DNA of 64,000 nt, from positions 1,054,001 to 1,118,000 of the forward strand of contig NC_015723.1 in assembly GCF_000219215.1 (NCBI RefSeq), written 5' to 3'. Shown here one piece after another: positions 15,530 through 23,663 of the stretch (its first letter is position 1; each line of letters begins with the position of its first letter). The notes under the pieces are model-generated. The model searched no databases, was not told the DNA's origin, and saw only the letters and a program-made list of their open reading frames with translations. The position numbers and the translations under genes were made by a program. Source of the stretch: Cupriavidus necator N-1 (GTDB lineage Bacteria; Pseudomonadota; Gammaproteobacteria; Burkholderiales; Burkholderiaceae).

Positions 15530-16497
15530 AGCGACGATTGCTACTGTGGTTGCTGCTATGCCTGGCGGGCCAGCCCGTGCCGCCGGCACTCGCCCAGCAG
15601 GCCGCGCTGCAGCCTCCTGACTACCGCCTGGCCCCGCGCGAGATCGCCGCGGGCGTGTGGCTGCTGGAAGGCGCCAATGCCGACTTCGCGCCCGGCAACG
15701 GCTGCAACATCATCAATACGGCGTTTATCGACACCGGCGACGGCGTGGTGGTCATCAACACCGGCCCGTCGCGGCTGTATGGCGAGCAGCAGCGCAAGGC
15801 GATTGCATCGGTCACGGCCGCCCCGGTGCGGCTGGTGCTGAACCTGAACCTGCATCCAGACTATTTCTTCGGCAACCAGGCCTATGCCGATGTGCGCGGC
15901 AGCGCCCTGGCCGGCACCATCGACGGGGCGCGGCGCGAGGGCGCCGCTTATGCCGACAACCTCTACCGCCTGTGCGGCGACTGGATGCGCGGCACCGAGT
16001 CCGTGCCGGCTGCCCACGCGCTGGCGCCGGGCCGCCGCACGATCGGGCGCCATACGCTGGAGCTCGTGCGCCTGGACGGCCATACCGGCGACGACCTGGT
16101 GGTGCTGGACCACAGCGCGGGCGTGGTCTTTGCCGGCGGACTGGTGTTCCGGCAACGCATTCCGACCACGCCGCACGCGGATATCGGCCGCTGGCTGGCC
16201 AGCCTGGACCGGCTGCAGGCGCTGCTGGCCGACAGCGGGGCGCGCGTGCTGGTCCCCAGCCACGGGCCAGTGCCTGCGGCCGGCGGCGGCGCAGAGGCCA
16301 TCGCGCAGACGCGCGGTTACCTGCAATGGCTGGATACGCGCCTGCGCGAGGCCGCGGCGCAGGGGCGGGACCTGGCCGAGGTCATGGCGATGCCGGTGCC
16401 GCAGCCCTACGCGCACTGGGCCGCGATGCCCGCGGAGTACCTGCACAACGTCGGCCATCTCTACCCGGCGCGCGAGGAAGCCGCGCTTGGGCACTGA
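15526..16497 (+). CDS. Quinoprotein relay system metallo-beta-lactamase-fold protein
   Basis: A 323-residue exported MBL-fold protein with a signal peptide ending near ALA/QQAA. It shows NIINTAFIDTGDGVVVINTG, then the metal motif region VLNLNLHPDYFFGN, then LDGHTGDDLVVLD and LVPSHGPV. The first motif is normally HxHxDH but here reads N-L-H-P-D-Y, so two of the usual ligands are replaced. The later histidines are kept. The family accompanies PQQ dehydrogenases together with SoxYZ-like carriers. It is the last gene of the 9918-16497 operon. A second, different MBL-fold paralog is at 24623. Confidence 0.8.
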   Translation: MKRRLLLWLLLCLAGQPVPPALAQQAALQPPDYRLAPREIAAGVWLLEGANADFAPGNGCNIINTAFIDTGDGVVVINTGPSRLYGEQQRKAIASVTAAPVRLVLNLNLHPDYFFGNQAYADVRGSALAGTIDGARREGAAYADNLYRLCGDWMRGTESVPAAHALAPGRRTIGRHTLELVRLDGHTGDDLVVLDHSAGVVFAGGLVFRQRIPTTPHADIGRWLASLDRLQALLADSGARVLVPSHGPVPAAGGGAEAIAQTRGYLQWLDTRLREAAAQGRDLAEVMAMPVPQPYAHWAAMPAEYLHNVGHLYPAREEAALGH

Positions 16498-16534
16498 CGC
16501 CGGCCAGCCGTGGCGGGCTGTTCAATTCTGGAGC

Positions 16535-16560
16535 AGCTGCAACGCAGTGTTGCGCGCTGG
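16535..16560. promoter_or_regulatory. Inverted repeat, candidate activator site upstream of the alcohol dehydrogenase
   Basis: GCAAC-N5-GTTGC at 16539-16553 is a perfect 5-bp inverted repeat, extended by partly matching CAGC/GCTG flanks. It contains the decamer CAGTGTTGCG (16545-16554), which recurs exactly at 27683-27692 upstream of pedF. It ends about 63 nt before the -24 box. Confidence 0.45.
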
Positions 16561-16616
16561 CACGGCTGCCATCACGCAGCGGGGCCGCAACCGGCGTGCT
16601 GGTGCGGGGATGCGAC

Positions 16617-16631
16617 TGGCATGGGAATTGC
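16617..16631 (+). promoter_or_regulatory. Sigma-54 (-24/-12) promoter of the PQQ alcohol dehydrogenase
   Basis: TGGCATGGGAATTGC is a near-perfect sigma-54 promoter (consensus TGGCACG-N4-TTGC) with 10 nt between GG and GC. The predicted start is near 16643, giving a leader of about 56 nt to the start codon at 16699. Confidence 0.75.
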
Positions 16632-16698
16632 CAAAGGCATGTCTGGTGTGTGGCGCAGTGGCGCACCAGGGAAACCCAAAACAAGAGAGGAGATGGCA

Positions 16699-18441
16699 AT
16701 GAGGACGTTACGAGTAGTGATGGCGGTTGCGGCTGCCGCGGCCAGTCTGGCCGCGCAGGCGGCAGTGACCGATGCCATGATCGAGAACGACGCAAAGAGC
16801 CCCGGCGATGTGTTGTCGTGGGGCATGGGCCCGCAAGGCCAGCGCTATTCCACGCTGTCGCGCATCAATACGAAGAACGTCGGGCAGCTGGTGCCGGCGT
16901 GGTCGTTCTCGTTTGGCGGCGAGAAGCAGCGCGGGCAGGAATCGCAGCCGCTGATCCATGACGGCAAGATGTTCGTGACGGCCTCGTATTCGCGCATCTA
17001 TGCGCTGGACCTGAAGACCGGGCGCAAGCTCTGGAAGTATGAGCACCGGCTGCCCGAAGGCATCATGCCGTGCTGCGACGTGGTGAACCGCGGTGCGGCA
17101 CTCTACGACAACCTGGTGATCTTCGGCACGCTCGATGCGCAGCTGGTGGCGCTGGACCAGAAGACCGGCAAGGTGGTGTGGAAGGAGAAGCTGGAAGACT
17201 ACGCTGCCGGCTATTCGTACACGGCGGCGCCCATGATCGTCAAGGGCATGGTGCTGACCGGCATCTCGGGCGGCGAGTTCGGCGTGGTGGGCCGGGTCGA
17301 GGCGCGCGATGCCAAAACCGGGCAGCTGGTGTGGTCGCGGCCGGTGGTGGAAGGCCATATGGGCTACAAGTACGACAAGGACGGCAACAAGACCGAGAAC
17401 GGCGTGACCGGCACCGCCAACGCAAGCTGGCCGGGCGAGACCTGGAAGACCGGCGGCGCCGCCACCTGGCTGGGCGGCACCTATGATCCGGCCACCGGGC
17501 TGGTGTACTTCGGCACCGGCAATCCGGGCCCGTGGAACAGCCATATCCGCAAGGGCGACAACCTCTACTCGGCCTCGACGGTGGCGCTGGATCCCGCCAC
17601 CGGCAAGATCGTCTGGCACTACCAGAACACCCCGAACGACGGCTGGGATTTCGATGGCGTCAATGAGTTCGTGACCTTCGACCTGGACGGCAAGCGCATG
17701 GGCGGCAAGGCTGACCGCAATGGCTTCTTCTACGTCAACGACGCGGCCAGCGGCAAGCTGGTCAACGCCTTCCCCTTCGTCAAGAAGATCACCTGGGCCA
17801 CCGGCATCGACCTGAAGAGCGGCCGCCCCAACTACATCGCCGAAGGCCGTCCCGGCGACCCCGCCGCCGGCAGCGACGAGAAGAAGGGCAAGTCCGTGTT
17901 TGCCGCGCCGGGCTTCCTTGGCGGCAAGAACCAGCAGCCGATGGCTTACAGCCCGCAGACCGGCCTGTTCTACGTGCCCGCCAACGAGTGGGGCATGGAT
18001 ATCTGGAACGAGCCCATCAGCTACAAGAAGGGTGCTGCCTTCCTGGGCGCGGGCTTCACCATCCGTCCGCTGAACGAGGACTATATCGGCACGTTGCGGG
18101 CCATCAACCCCAAGACCGGCAAGATCATGTGGGAGGTCAAGAACAGCGCGCCGCTGTGGGGCGGGGTGATGACCACCGCCGGCGGGCTGGTGTTCTGGGG
18201 CACGCCGGAAGGCTACCTGAAGGCGGCCGACGCCAGGACCGGCAAGGAGCTGTGGCAGTTCCAGACCGGCAGCGGCGTGGTGGCGCCCCCGGTCACTTGG
18301 GAAGAGAACGGCGAGCAGTACGTGGCGGTGGTGTCCGGCTGGGGCGGTGCGGTGCCGCTGTGGGGCGGCGAGGTGGCCAAGCGCGTGAACTTCCTGGAGC
18401 AGGGCGGCTCGGTGTGGGTGTTCAAGCTGCACAAGAGTTGA
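16699..18441 (+). CDS. PQQ-dependent alcohol dehydrogenase, lanthanide-type active site
   Basis: A 580-residue periplasmic quinoprotein with a signal peptide ending near AQA/AVTD. The mature part is an eight-bladed propeller with repeated tryptophan-docking motifs ([43 protein letters not shown]). The vicinal disulfide pair is in MPCCDVV. The catalytic region reads [11 protein letters not shown]: the catalytic Asp is followed two residues later by another Asp, the extra ligand of XoxF/ExaF/PedH lanthanide enzymes, which calcium enzymes replace with Ala or Ser. An ATG at 16693 is also possible, but GAGAGGAG (16685-16692) is better placed for 16699. A cytochrome c gene follows, the usual electron acceptor. 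Confidence 0.87.
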   Translation: MRTLRVVMAVAAAAASLAAQAAVTDAMIENDAKSPGDVLSWGMGPQGQRYSTLSRINTKNVGQLVPAWSFSFGGEKQRGQESQPLIHDGKMFVTASYSRIYALDLKTGRKLWKYEHRLPEGIMPCCDVVNRGAALYDNLVIFGTLDAQLVALDQKTGKVVWKEKLEDYAAGYSYTAAPMIVKGMVLTGISGGEFGVVGRVEARDAKTGQLVWSRPVVEGHMGYKYDKDGNKTENGVTGTANASWPGETWKTGGAATWLGGTYDPATGLVYFGTGNPGPWNSHIRKGDNLYSASTVALDPATGKIVWHYQNTPNDGWDFDGVNEFVTFDLDGKRMGGKADRNGFFYVNDAASGKLVNAFPFVKKITWATGIDLKSGRPNYIAEGRPGDPAAGSDEKKGKSVFAAPGFLGGKNQQPMAYSPQTGLFYVPANEWGMDIWNEPISYKKGAAFLGAGFTIRPLNEDYIGTLRAINPKTGKIMWEVKNSAPLWGGVMTTAGGLVFWGTPEGYLKAADARTGKELWQFQTGSGVVAPPVTWEENGEQYVAVVSGWGGAVPLWGGEVAKRVNFLEQGGSVWVFKLHKS

Positions 18442-18520
18442 GCCGGCGGGAGGTGACACGGTCCGGCGCACGCGCGCATCGCATCATGGGTGCGCGGCGT
18501 GCGCCGGGCGCGGTTGCAAC

Positions 18521-18560
18521 AGGACGAAACGGGTCGAAATGGGACGAAGAGGGACACAGG
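18521..18560 (+). repeat. Four degenerate 10-bp tandem units in the cytochrome leader
   Basis: Four consecutive decamers (AGGACGAAAC, GGGTCGAAAT, GGGACGAAGA, GGGACACAGG) directly precede the cytochrome start codon. Each has a purine-rich GGG/AGG start, so the tract provides several Shine-Dalgarno-like sequences. The function is not known. Confidence 0.5.
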
Positions 18561-18561
18561 T

Positions 18562-18885
18562 ATGAAGAAGGAATGGATGGCGCTGGCGGTGGTTTCGGCG
18601 CTGCTGCCGGGCGCGGCACTGGCCGGCACGGCCGCCGACATGCAGGCCCTGGCCGACAAGAGCGGCTGCTTTTCCTGCCATGGCATGCAGTCAAAGCTGG
18701 TGGGGCCGGGGTTTGCCGAGGTGGCCGCCAAGTACAAGGGCGACAGCCAGGCGGCGGAGCGGCTGGCAAAGAAGATCCGCGAAGGCGGCAAGGGCGTGTG
18801 GGGGCGGATTCCGATGCCGCCGCATGGCAGCCTTGGCGAGGATGACGCGAAGAAGCTGGCGGAGTGGGTGTTGAGTGCCAGCTGA
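18562..18885 (+). CDS. Class I c-type cytochrome (c551/c552-like)
   Basis: A 107-residue periplasmic monohaem cytochrome with a signal peptide ending ALA/GTAAD. The haem site is CFSCH (about residues 36-40), and the distal Met ligand is in GRIPMPPHG. It fits the short cytochrome c551/c552 type. It lies 120 nt after the PQQ dehydrogenase and is its likely electron acceptor. The stop codon TGA falls inside the 8-bp sequence duplicated by the adjacent IS element, so the reading frame is preserved. Confidence 0.88.
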   Translation: MKKEWMALAVVSALLPGAALAGTAADMQALADKSGCFSCHGMQSKLVGPGFAEVAAKYKGDSQAAERLAKKIREGGKGVWGRIPMPPHGSLGEDDAKKLAEWVLSAS

Positions 18886-18888
18886 GGC
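18881..18888. repeat. Target-site duplication, left copy
   Basis: GCTGAGGC, identical to the copy at 20263-20270. The two copies bracket the IS256-family element exactly as expected for an 8-bp duplication. The left copy contains the TGA stop of the cytochrome gene. Confidence 0.75.
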
Positions 18889-20262
18889 GAGCCTGTCAGA
18901 TTTCTTGTGTGTTGAGGTCATGAGACGATATCGAAAGAAACGCCTTATGACCGAAACAACAAGCATGACCAAGAAGAGAAAGAAATCGAGCGCGCCGAAG
19001 CTGTTTCCGGATGAGTTGATCGATCAACTGCTGGCTCAGGTACAGAACAAGGACGCCGAGTCGATTCTCGGTGAATCAGGCTTGGCCGGCCTGCTCAAGA
19101 AGCAGTTGGCCGAGCGTATGCTTGCCGCCGAACTGACGCACCATCTGGCCAGCGAGGCCAAGCAAGGCAAGAGCGGCAATCACCGCAACGGCAGCAGTGC
19201 AAAGACCGTCATCACGCCCAACGGCGAGCTGGAACTGGACATTCCGCGCGACCGGCAAGCCACCTTCGAGCCGCAACTGGTCGCCAAGTACCAACGCCGG
19301 CTGTCCGGCTTCGACGACCACGTAATCAGCATGTATGCACGCGGGATGAGCGTGCGTGAGATTCAGGGCCATTTGCAGGAACTGTATGGGCTGCAGGTCT
19401 CGCCTGACCTGATTTCCACCATCACCGACGAAGTGCTGGCCGAGGTCGACCAATGGCAGCAGCGCCCGCTGGAGGCGATGTACCCCATTGTCTACTTCGA
19501 CGCGCTGCGCCTGAAGATCCGCGACGAAGGCACCGTCAGGAACAAGGCGGTGTACCTCGCGCTGGGCATCCGCGCCGATGGGCGCAAGGAAGTCCTCGGC
19601 CTGTGGATCGAGCAGACCGAAGGCGCCAAGTTCTGGCTCAAGGTCTTCAACGAGCTGAAAAACCGCGGCCTGGACGACATCCTGGTCGCCGTGGTCGATG
19701 GCCTGCGCGGCTTCCCCCAGGCCATCGAGGCCGTCTACCCGGCCGCGCAAATCCAGACCTGCATCGTCCACCTGATCCGCAACTCGCTCAACCTGGCGAG
19801 CTGGAAGGATCGCAAGGGCCTGGCGACCGCGCTCAAGCCGATTTACCAGGCTGCCACGGCCGATGCCGCTGCGACTGCGCTGGATGCCTTTGCCGGCAGC
19901 GACTGGGGCCGCAAATTCCCGACGGTGGCCGACATGTGGCGGCGGCAATGGGAGCAGGTCATCCCGTTCTTCGCCTATCCGCCGGAAGTGCGCAGAATCA
20001 TCTACACCACTAATGCCATCGAGAGCATGCACATGCAGTTGCGCAAGATCGTCAAGAACCGAGGCCACTTCCCCAGCGACGAAGCCGCCAGCAAGCTGCT
20101 GTACCTGGCCTTGCGCAACATCGAGAAAGATTGGAAGATGCCGCCCATCACCTGGAAACAAGCGGCCAACCAGTTCGCCATTCTCTTCGGTGACCGCTTC
20201 ACCAACGCCCTACGCTGAGATTTATTTAACCGACCTCAGCACACAGAATTCCTGACACCTCC
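18889..20262 (+). mobile_element. IS256-family insertion sequence
   Basis: A complete 1374-bp element bounded by the 8-bp duplication GCTGAGGC. Imperfect terminal inverted repeats lie at 18894-18919 and 20232-20257, sharing TGTCAG at the outer end, TGTGTG in the middle and TGAGGTC at the inner end. It holds one intact transposase. The clean duplication and open reading frame suggest a fairly recent insertion. It separates the dehydrogenase-cytochrome unit from the terminator at 20309. Confidence 0.88.
18947..20218 (+). CDS. IS256-family transposase
   Basis: A 423-residue DDE transposase of the Mutator/IS256 family. The catalytic Asp residues are in YFDALRLK and VVDGLRGFPQAIEAVYP, and the Glu is in TTNAIESMHMQLRK. 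The conserved CIVHLIRNSL segment lies between them. The N-terminal DNA-binding part includes GNHRNGSSAKTV. The ATG at 18947 lies just inside the left inverted repeat. The frame is open upstream across the IS boundary, but those codons belong to the host sequence. The length is normal for the family (about 400-420). Confidence 0.93.
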   Translation: MTETTSMTKKRKKSSAPKLFPDELIDQLLAQVQNKDAESILGESGLAGLLKKQLAERMLAAELTHHLASEAKQGKSGNHRNGSSAKTVITPNGELELDIPRDRQATFEPQLVAKYQRRLSGFDDHVISMYARGMSVREIQGHLQELYGLQVSPDLISTITDEVLAEVDQWQQRPLEAMYPIVYFDALRLKIRDEGTVRNKAVYLALGIRADGRKEVLGLWIEQTEGAKFWLKVFNELKNRGLDDILVAVVDGLRGFPQAIEAVYPAAQIQTCIVHLIRNSLNLASWKDRKGLATALKPIYQAATADAAATALDAFAGSDWGRKFPTVADMWRRQWEQVIPFFAYPPEVRRIIYTTNAIESMHMQLRKIVKNRGHFPSDEAASKLLYLALRNIEKDWKMPPITWKQAANQFAILFGDRFTNALR

Positions 20263-20270
20263 GCTGAGGC
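20263..20270. repeat. Target-site duplication, right copy
   Basis: GCTGAGGC, the exact copy of 18881-18888 on the other side of the IS256-family element. Confidence 0.75.
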
Positions 20271-20308
20271 CGGCGACTGTCTTGACGATGCCGGCTTGCC
20301 GGCAAGGT

Positions 20309-20346
20309 ACCCCGGCTGGCGCCTGCCATGCCGGGGTCTTTTCTTT
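20309..20346 (+). terminator. Rho-independent terminator, original end of the dehydrogenase-cytochrome unit
   Basis: Stem ACCCCGGC / GCCGGGGT (20309-20316 with 20330-20337), followed by CTTTTCTTT. Before the IS insertion it lay about 40 nt after the cytochrome stop codon. It sits between this unit and the convergent pqqE gene. Confidence 0.7.
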
Positions 20347-20347
20347 C

Positions 20348-21514
20348 TTACCGCTGGCCGCTGCTCAGCCGCAGCGAGTTGCCATCGCTGCGAAATACCA
20401 TCGCTTGTTCGCGCGCCTGCGCCACGGCCAGCCGGCCCTGCAGCACGATCTCGCTGACCTTGTCGTGCGCGCCGGAGCGCTCGCACACCGGGTCTGTCGC
20501 GGCGGCGTCGCCGGTGACAAGGAACGCCTGGCAGCGGCAGCCGCCGTAGTCCTGCTCGCGCTGGTCGCACGAACGGCAGGGTTCCTGCATCCACTGCGTG
20601 CCGCGGAAACGGCGGAAAGCATCGCTTTCGGTCCAGATCTCGCGCAGCCCCTGCGTGGTGACATTGGGCAGCGCCAGGCCGGGCAGCATGCGCGCCGCGT
20701 GGCAGGGCAGCGCGGTGCCGTCGGGCGCCACGCCAAGGAAGGTGGTACCCCAGCCGTTCATGCACTTCTTGGGCCGAGCCTCGAAGTAGTCAGGCACGAC
20801 GAACAGGATCTGGCATTGCCTGCCGATGCGCGCGCGGGACTGCCGGACCACGGCCTCGGCCTCGCGCAGCTGCTCATAGGTGGGCAGCAGCGCCAGCCGG
20901 TTCTCCCAGGCCCAGCCGTAGTACTGCGTGTTGGCCAGTTCCAGGTATTCGGCGCCCATCTGCAGGGCCATCTCGATGATGGTGCCGACATGCGGCAGGT
21001 TATGCCGGTGCAGCACGCAGTTCATCACCATCGGGTAGCCGTGCGCCTTGATCATGCGCGCCACGCGCTGCTTCAGGTCAAACGTGCGGGTGCTGGACAG
21101 GAAGTCGTTGAGCTCGCGGGTGGAGTCCTGGAACGACAGCTGGATATGGTCCAGGCCGGCTTCGCGCAGGGCGGCAAGGCGGGCGTCGGTCAGGCCCACG
21201 CCGGAGGTGATGAGGTTGGTGTAGAAGCCCAGGCCATGCGCATGCCTGACCAGTATCTCCAGGTCCTTGCGCAGCAGCGGCTCGCCGCCGGACAGCCCGA
21301 GCTGCACCGCGCCCAGCGCCCGCGCCTGGCTGAACACATCGCACCATTGCGCGGTGCTCAGCTCGGCCGTATGCCGGGCATAGTCCACCGGGTTGGAGCA
21401 GAAGGCGCAATGCAGCGGGCAGCGGTAGGTCAGCTCGGCCAGCAGCCACAGCGGCGGGCCGGGCGGGACCTCAGACCAGCCAGCCGCGTTCGATGGCATG
21501 TTTGACAAAGGCAT
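20348..21514 (-). CDS. pqqE: PQQ biosynthesis radical SAM protein PqqE
   Basis: A 388-residue radical SAM enzyme that, with PqqD, forms the Glu-Tyr carbon-carbon bond in the PqqA peptide. The [4Fe-4S]-SAM motif is CPLHCAFC near residue 32, followed by GLSGGEPLLRKDLE. The SPASM/auxiliary-cluster cysteines are at CMNGWG, DGTALPCHAARMLPG and CRSCDQREQDYGGCRC. The start at 21514 is chosen because GGAGG precedes it. An in-frame ATG also exists at 21544. It overlaps pqqD by 44 nt, suggesting coupling, and is the last gene of pqqABCDE. Confidence 0.93.
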   Translation of the reverse strand: MPLSNMPSNAAGWSEVPPGPPLWLLAELTYRCPLHCAFCSNPVDYARHTAELSTAQWCDVFSQARALGAVQLGLSGGEPLLRKDLEILVRHAHGLGFYTNLITSGVGLTDARLAALREAGLDHIQLSFQDSTRELNDFLSSTRTFDLKQRVARMIKAHGYPMVMNCVLHRHNLPHVGTIIEMALQMGAEYLELANTQYYGWAWENRLALLPTYEQLREAEAVVRQSRARIGRQCQILFVVPDYFEARPKKCMNGWGTTFLGVAPDGTALPCHAARMLPGLALPNVTTQGLREIWTESDAFRRFRGTQWMQEPCRSCDQREQDYGGCRCQAFLVTGDAAATDPVCERSGAHDKVSEIVLQGRLAVAQAREQAMVFRSDGNSLRLSSGQR

Positions 21515-21743
21515 GTACCTCCGGGGCGATGCCCTGCACGCCAAACGCGGCCTGCAGGTCGTCGATCAGCATGTCCAGCGTGTGGCTGCCGTCGCAGCGC
21601 TGCAGGATCGCGGCGGCGCTGTCGTTGAGGGTGACCATGCCTTCCGGGTACAGCAGCACCCAGCTTTGCTGGGACGCTTCCCATTGCAGGCGAAAGGTCC
21701 GGTGCAGGGTCGGTCTGGCGAGGTCTTGCGTGCTGGCTGTCAT
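21471..21743 (-). CDS. pqqD: PQQ biosynthesis peptide chaperone PqqD
   Basis: A 90-residue RRE-type peptide chaperone that binds PqqA and delivers it to PqqE. The sequence shows the family core [20 protein letters not shown] and the helical end [14 protein letters not shown]. The start ATG overlaps the pqqC stop as ATGA (21740-21743). The reading frame stays open through pqqC, but only the 90-residue part is PqqD-like. Confidence 0.92.
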   Translation of the reverse strand: MTASTQDLARPTLHRTFRLQWEASQQSWVLLYPEGMVTLNDSAAAILQRCDGSHTLDMLIDDLQAAFGVQGIAPEVHAFVKHAIERGWLV

Positions 21744-22450
21744 GGGTTGGCTTGCTGGATGGCGTCGAGCATCGACCAGAGCACGTCGAGCTTGAACTGC
21801 AGGATGTCGAGGGCGCGCTGCTGTTGCGCCGCGCTGCGGAAGTGGCCCAGCGTCACGCGAAGGCCATGGTCCACGTCGCGCTGCGCGAGCGGAATGCGAG
21901 AGCGGAAGTAGTCCAGCCCGGCGGCCTCGATCCACGGGTAATGCGTGGGCCAGCCGGCCAGGCGTTCCTTGTGGATTGCGGGCGCGAACATCTCCGTCAG
22001 CGACGAGCACACGGCTTCCTGCCACGGCGCGCGGCGCGCAAAGTTGACGTAGGCATCGACGGCAAAGCGCACCCCGGGCAGCACGTGCCGGTGGCTCAGC
22101 AGCGCTTCGCGCTCCAGGCCCACCGCCTGGCCCAGGCGCAGCCAGGCCTCGATGCCGCCGGGTTGGGTGTCGGTGCCGTCGTGGTCAAGGATGCGCACCA
22201 CCCACTCGCGGCGGGTGTCGCGCTCGGGGCAGTTGGACAGGATGGCGGCGTCCTTCAGCGGGATGTTGTCCTGGTAGTAGAAGCGGTTGGCCACCCATGC
22301 GCGGATCTGCGCTGGCGAACACTGGCCCGCCGCCATGCGCTGGTTGAAGGGATGGTGGATGTGGTAGCCGCTTTCCATGGCGCGCAGGCGGGCCTCGAAC
22401 TCGGCCTCGGTCCAGGCGATGAGGGAGTTGGAGGGAATGGCAGATGTCAT
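21740..22450 (-). CDS. pqqC: Pyrroloquinoline-quinone synthase PqqC
   Basis: A 236-residue cofactorless oxidase that performs the final ring closure and oxidation to PQQ. Typical segments are [51 protein letters not shown] and [18 protein letters not shown], which carry the active-site His/Arg/Tyr residues of the family. Length is normal. It overlaps pqqB and pqqD by 4 bp on each side. Confidence 0.95.
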   Translation of the reverse strand: MTSAIPSNSLIAWTEAEFEARLRAMESGYHIHHPFNQRMAAGQCSPAQIRAWVANRFYYQDNIPLKDAAILSNCPERDTRREWVVRILDHDGTDTQPGGIEAWLRLGQAVGLEREALLSHRHVLPGVRFAVDAYVNFARRAPWQEAVCSSLTEMFAPAIHKERLAGWPTHYPWIEAAGLDYFRSRIPLAQRDVDHGLRVTLGHFRSAAQQQRALDILQFKLDVLWSMLDAIQQANP

Positions 22451-23364
22451 AGTGCGATTTCCATGCCGTCGTACGCCACCTCAATGCCGTGCCGCGCCAG
22501 CTCTGCGCGCTCGGGCGAGTCTTCCACCAGCACCGGGTTGGTATTGTTGATATGGATAAGGATCTTGCGGCTGGCGGGCAGCCGCCCCAGGACCTCGATC
22601 ATGCCGCCGGGTCCGGACAGGGCCAGGTGGCCCATGTCGGCGGCGCTCTTGCCGGAGAAGCCCGGCGCCTGCATCTCGTCGTCGCGCCAGAAGGTGCCGT
22701 CGATCAGCACGATGTCGGCGCTGTGCAGCTCCGCAAAGACGTGGTCGTCGATGCGGCCCAGGCCGGGCGCGTAGAAGGCGCGACGGCCGCTGCGGCGGTC
22801 TTCGATGCGCAGGCCGATGTTGTCGCCCGCGCGCGGCGCGTGGCGGTTGGGCGAGTAGGGCGGGGCCTTGCTCTCCAGCGGTATCGCCGTCAGTGTCATG
22901 CCGTCCAGCGGCGGGACTGAAAACGCGGTGCCGTCGCAGGGCAGGGCGTGCGTCTGCAGGCCGCAGTAGTGCGACAGGATGCGCGTCAGCGGGAAGGCCG
23001 CGCCCAGGTCGTCGAGGACGGCGGCCGTGGCATAGACCGGCAGCGCCTGGCGGTGTTCGCGCAGCATCAGCAGGCCGGTGATGTGGTCGATCTGCGCATC
23101 CATCAGCACGACCGCGGCGATGGCGGTGTCGCGCGGCGCGCGCGCGGGCTGCAGCGCGGGCGCCTGGCGCAGCTGCTGCAGGATATCGGGCGAGGCATTG
23201 ACCAGGATGGCATCAGGCCCGTCGCCCGTCAGCGCGATCGAGGATTGCGTGCGCGGCGTGGCGCGCAACGTGCCGCGGCGCACGCCGTCGCAGTTGTGGC
23301 AGTTGCAGTTCCACTGCGGAAAGCCGCCGCCGGCGGCAGACCCCAGTACCCGGATGCTTGTCAT
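22447..23364 (-). CDS. pqqB: PQQ biosynthesis protein PqqB
   Basis: A 305-residue MBL-fold iron enzyme that hydroxylates the tyrosine moiety of the cross-linked precursor. It starts with [17 protein letters not shown], followed by the structural zinc cysteines CNCHNC, and contains [14 protein letters not shown] with the metal-binding pattern of this family. Length is normal for PqqB. The pqqA stop lies 132 nt upstream, and that gap contains no gene I can support. Confidence 0.94.
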   Translation of the reverse strand: MTSIRVLGSAAGGGFPQWNCNCHNCDGVRRGTLRATPRTQSSIALTGDGPDAILVNASPDILQQLRQAPALQPARAPRDTAIAAVVLMDAQIDHITGLLMLREHRQALPVYATAAVLDDLGAAFPLTRILSHYCGLQTHALPCDGTAFSVPPLDGMTLTAIPLESKAPPYSPNRHAPRAGDNIGLRIEDRRSGRRAFYAPGLGRIDDHVFAELHSADIVLIDGTFWRDDEMQAPGFSGKSAADMGHLALSGPGGMIEVLGRLPASRKILIHINNTNPVLVEDSPERAELARHGIEVAYDGMEIAL

Positions 23365-23496
23365 GGCGTGAGCGCTTGGTGTTGGGTCATGGCTTCACGG
23401 AGCAGGCGCCAGCCCTGGCGCCTGCCTGCGTTGGTTGTGCTTGCGGTCCGCGGCTTGCCTGTCGGCGCACCGCCGGTCGCAGGCGCCGCGGCACGT

Positions 23497-23571
23497 TCAG
23501 CGGTTGGCGATGTACATCGTGATTTCAAAGCCAAGCCGCAGCTCGGTGTAGGCGGGGGTGGTCCAGCGCAT
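23497..23571 (-). CDS. pqqA: PQQ precursor peptide PqqA
   Basis: A 24-residue peptide reading [15 protein letters not shown], then EITMYIANR. Glu16 and Tyr20 are in the E-x3-Y spacing that becomes the PQQ skeleton. GGAGAGAG lies just upstream of its ATG. The peptide is the substrate for PqqE/PqqD. The position directly before pqqB is canonical. It is shorter than most gene callers accept, so it is easily missed. Confidence 0.95.
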   Translation of the reverse strand: MRWTTPAYTELRLGFEITMYIANR

Positions 23572-23663
23572 GTCTCTCTCCTTGGGTGGCATGGTTAGTG
23601 AATATCGTCTTGCCGCGGCGCCTGGCTGCCGCCCGACTGCCGCATTCCCTCAAGGCAACATCC

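Noticed and set aside
16708..18471. A 587-codon minus-strand frame over the PQQ dehydrogenase
   Set aside because: It is His/Gln/Arg-rich and motif-free. The opposite strand holds the propeller motifs and active site.
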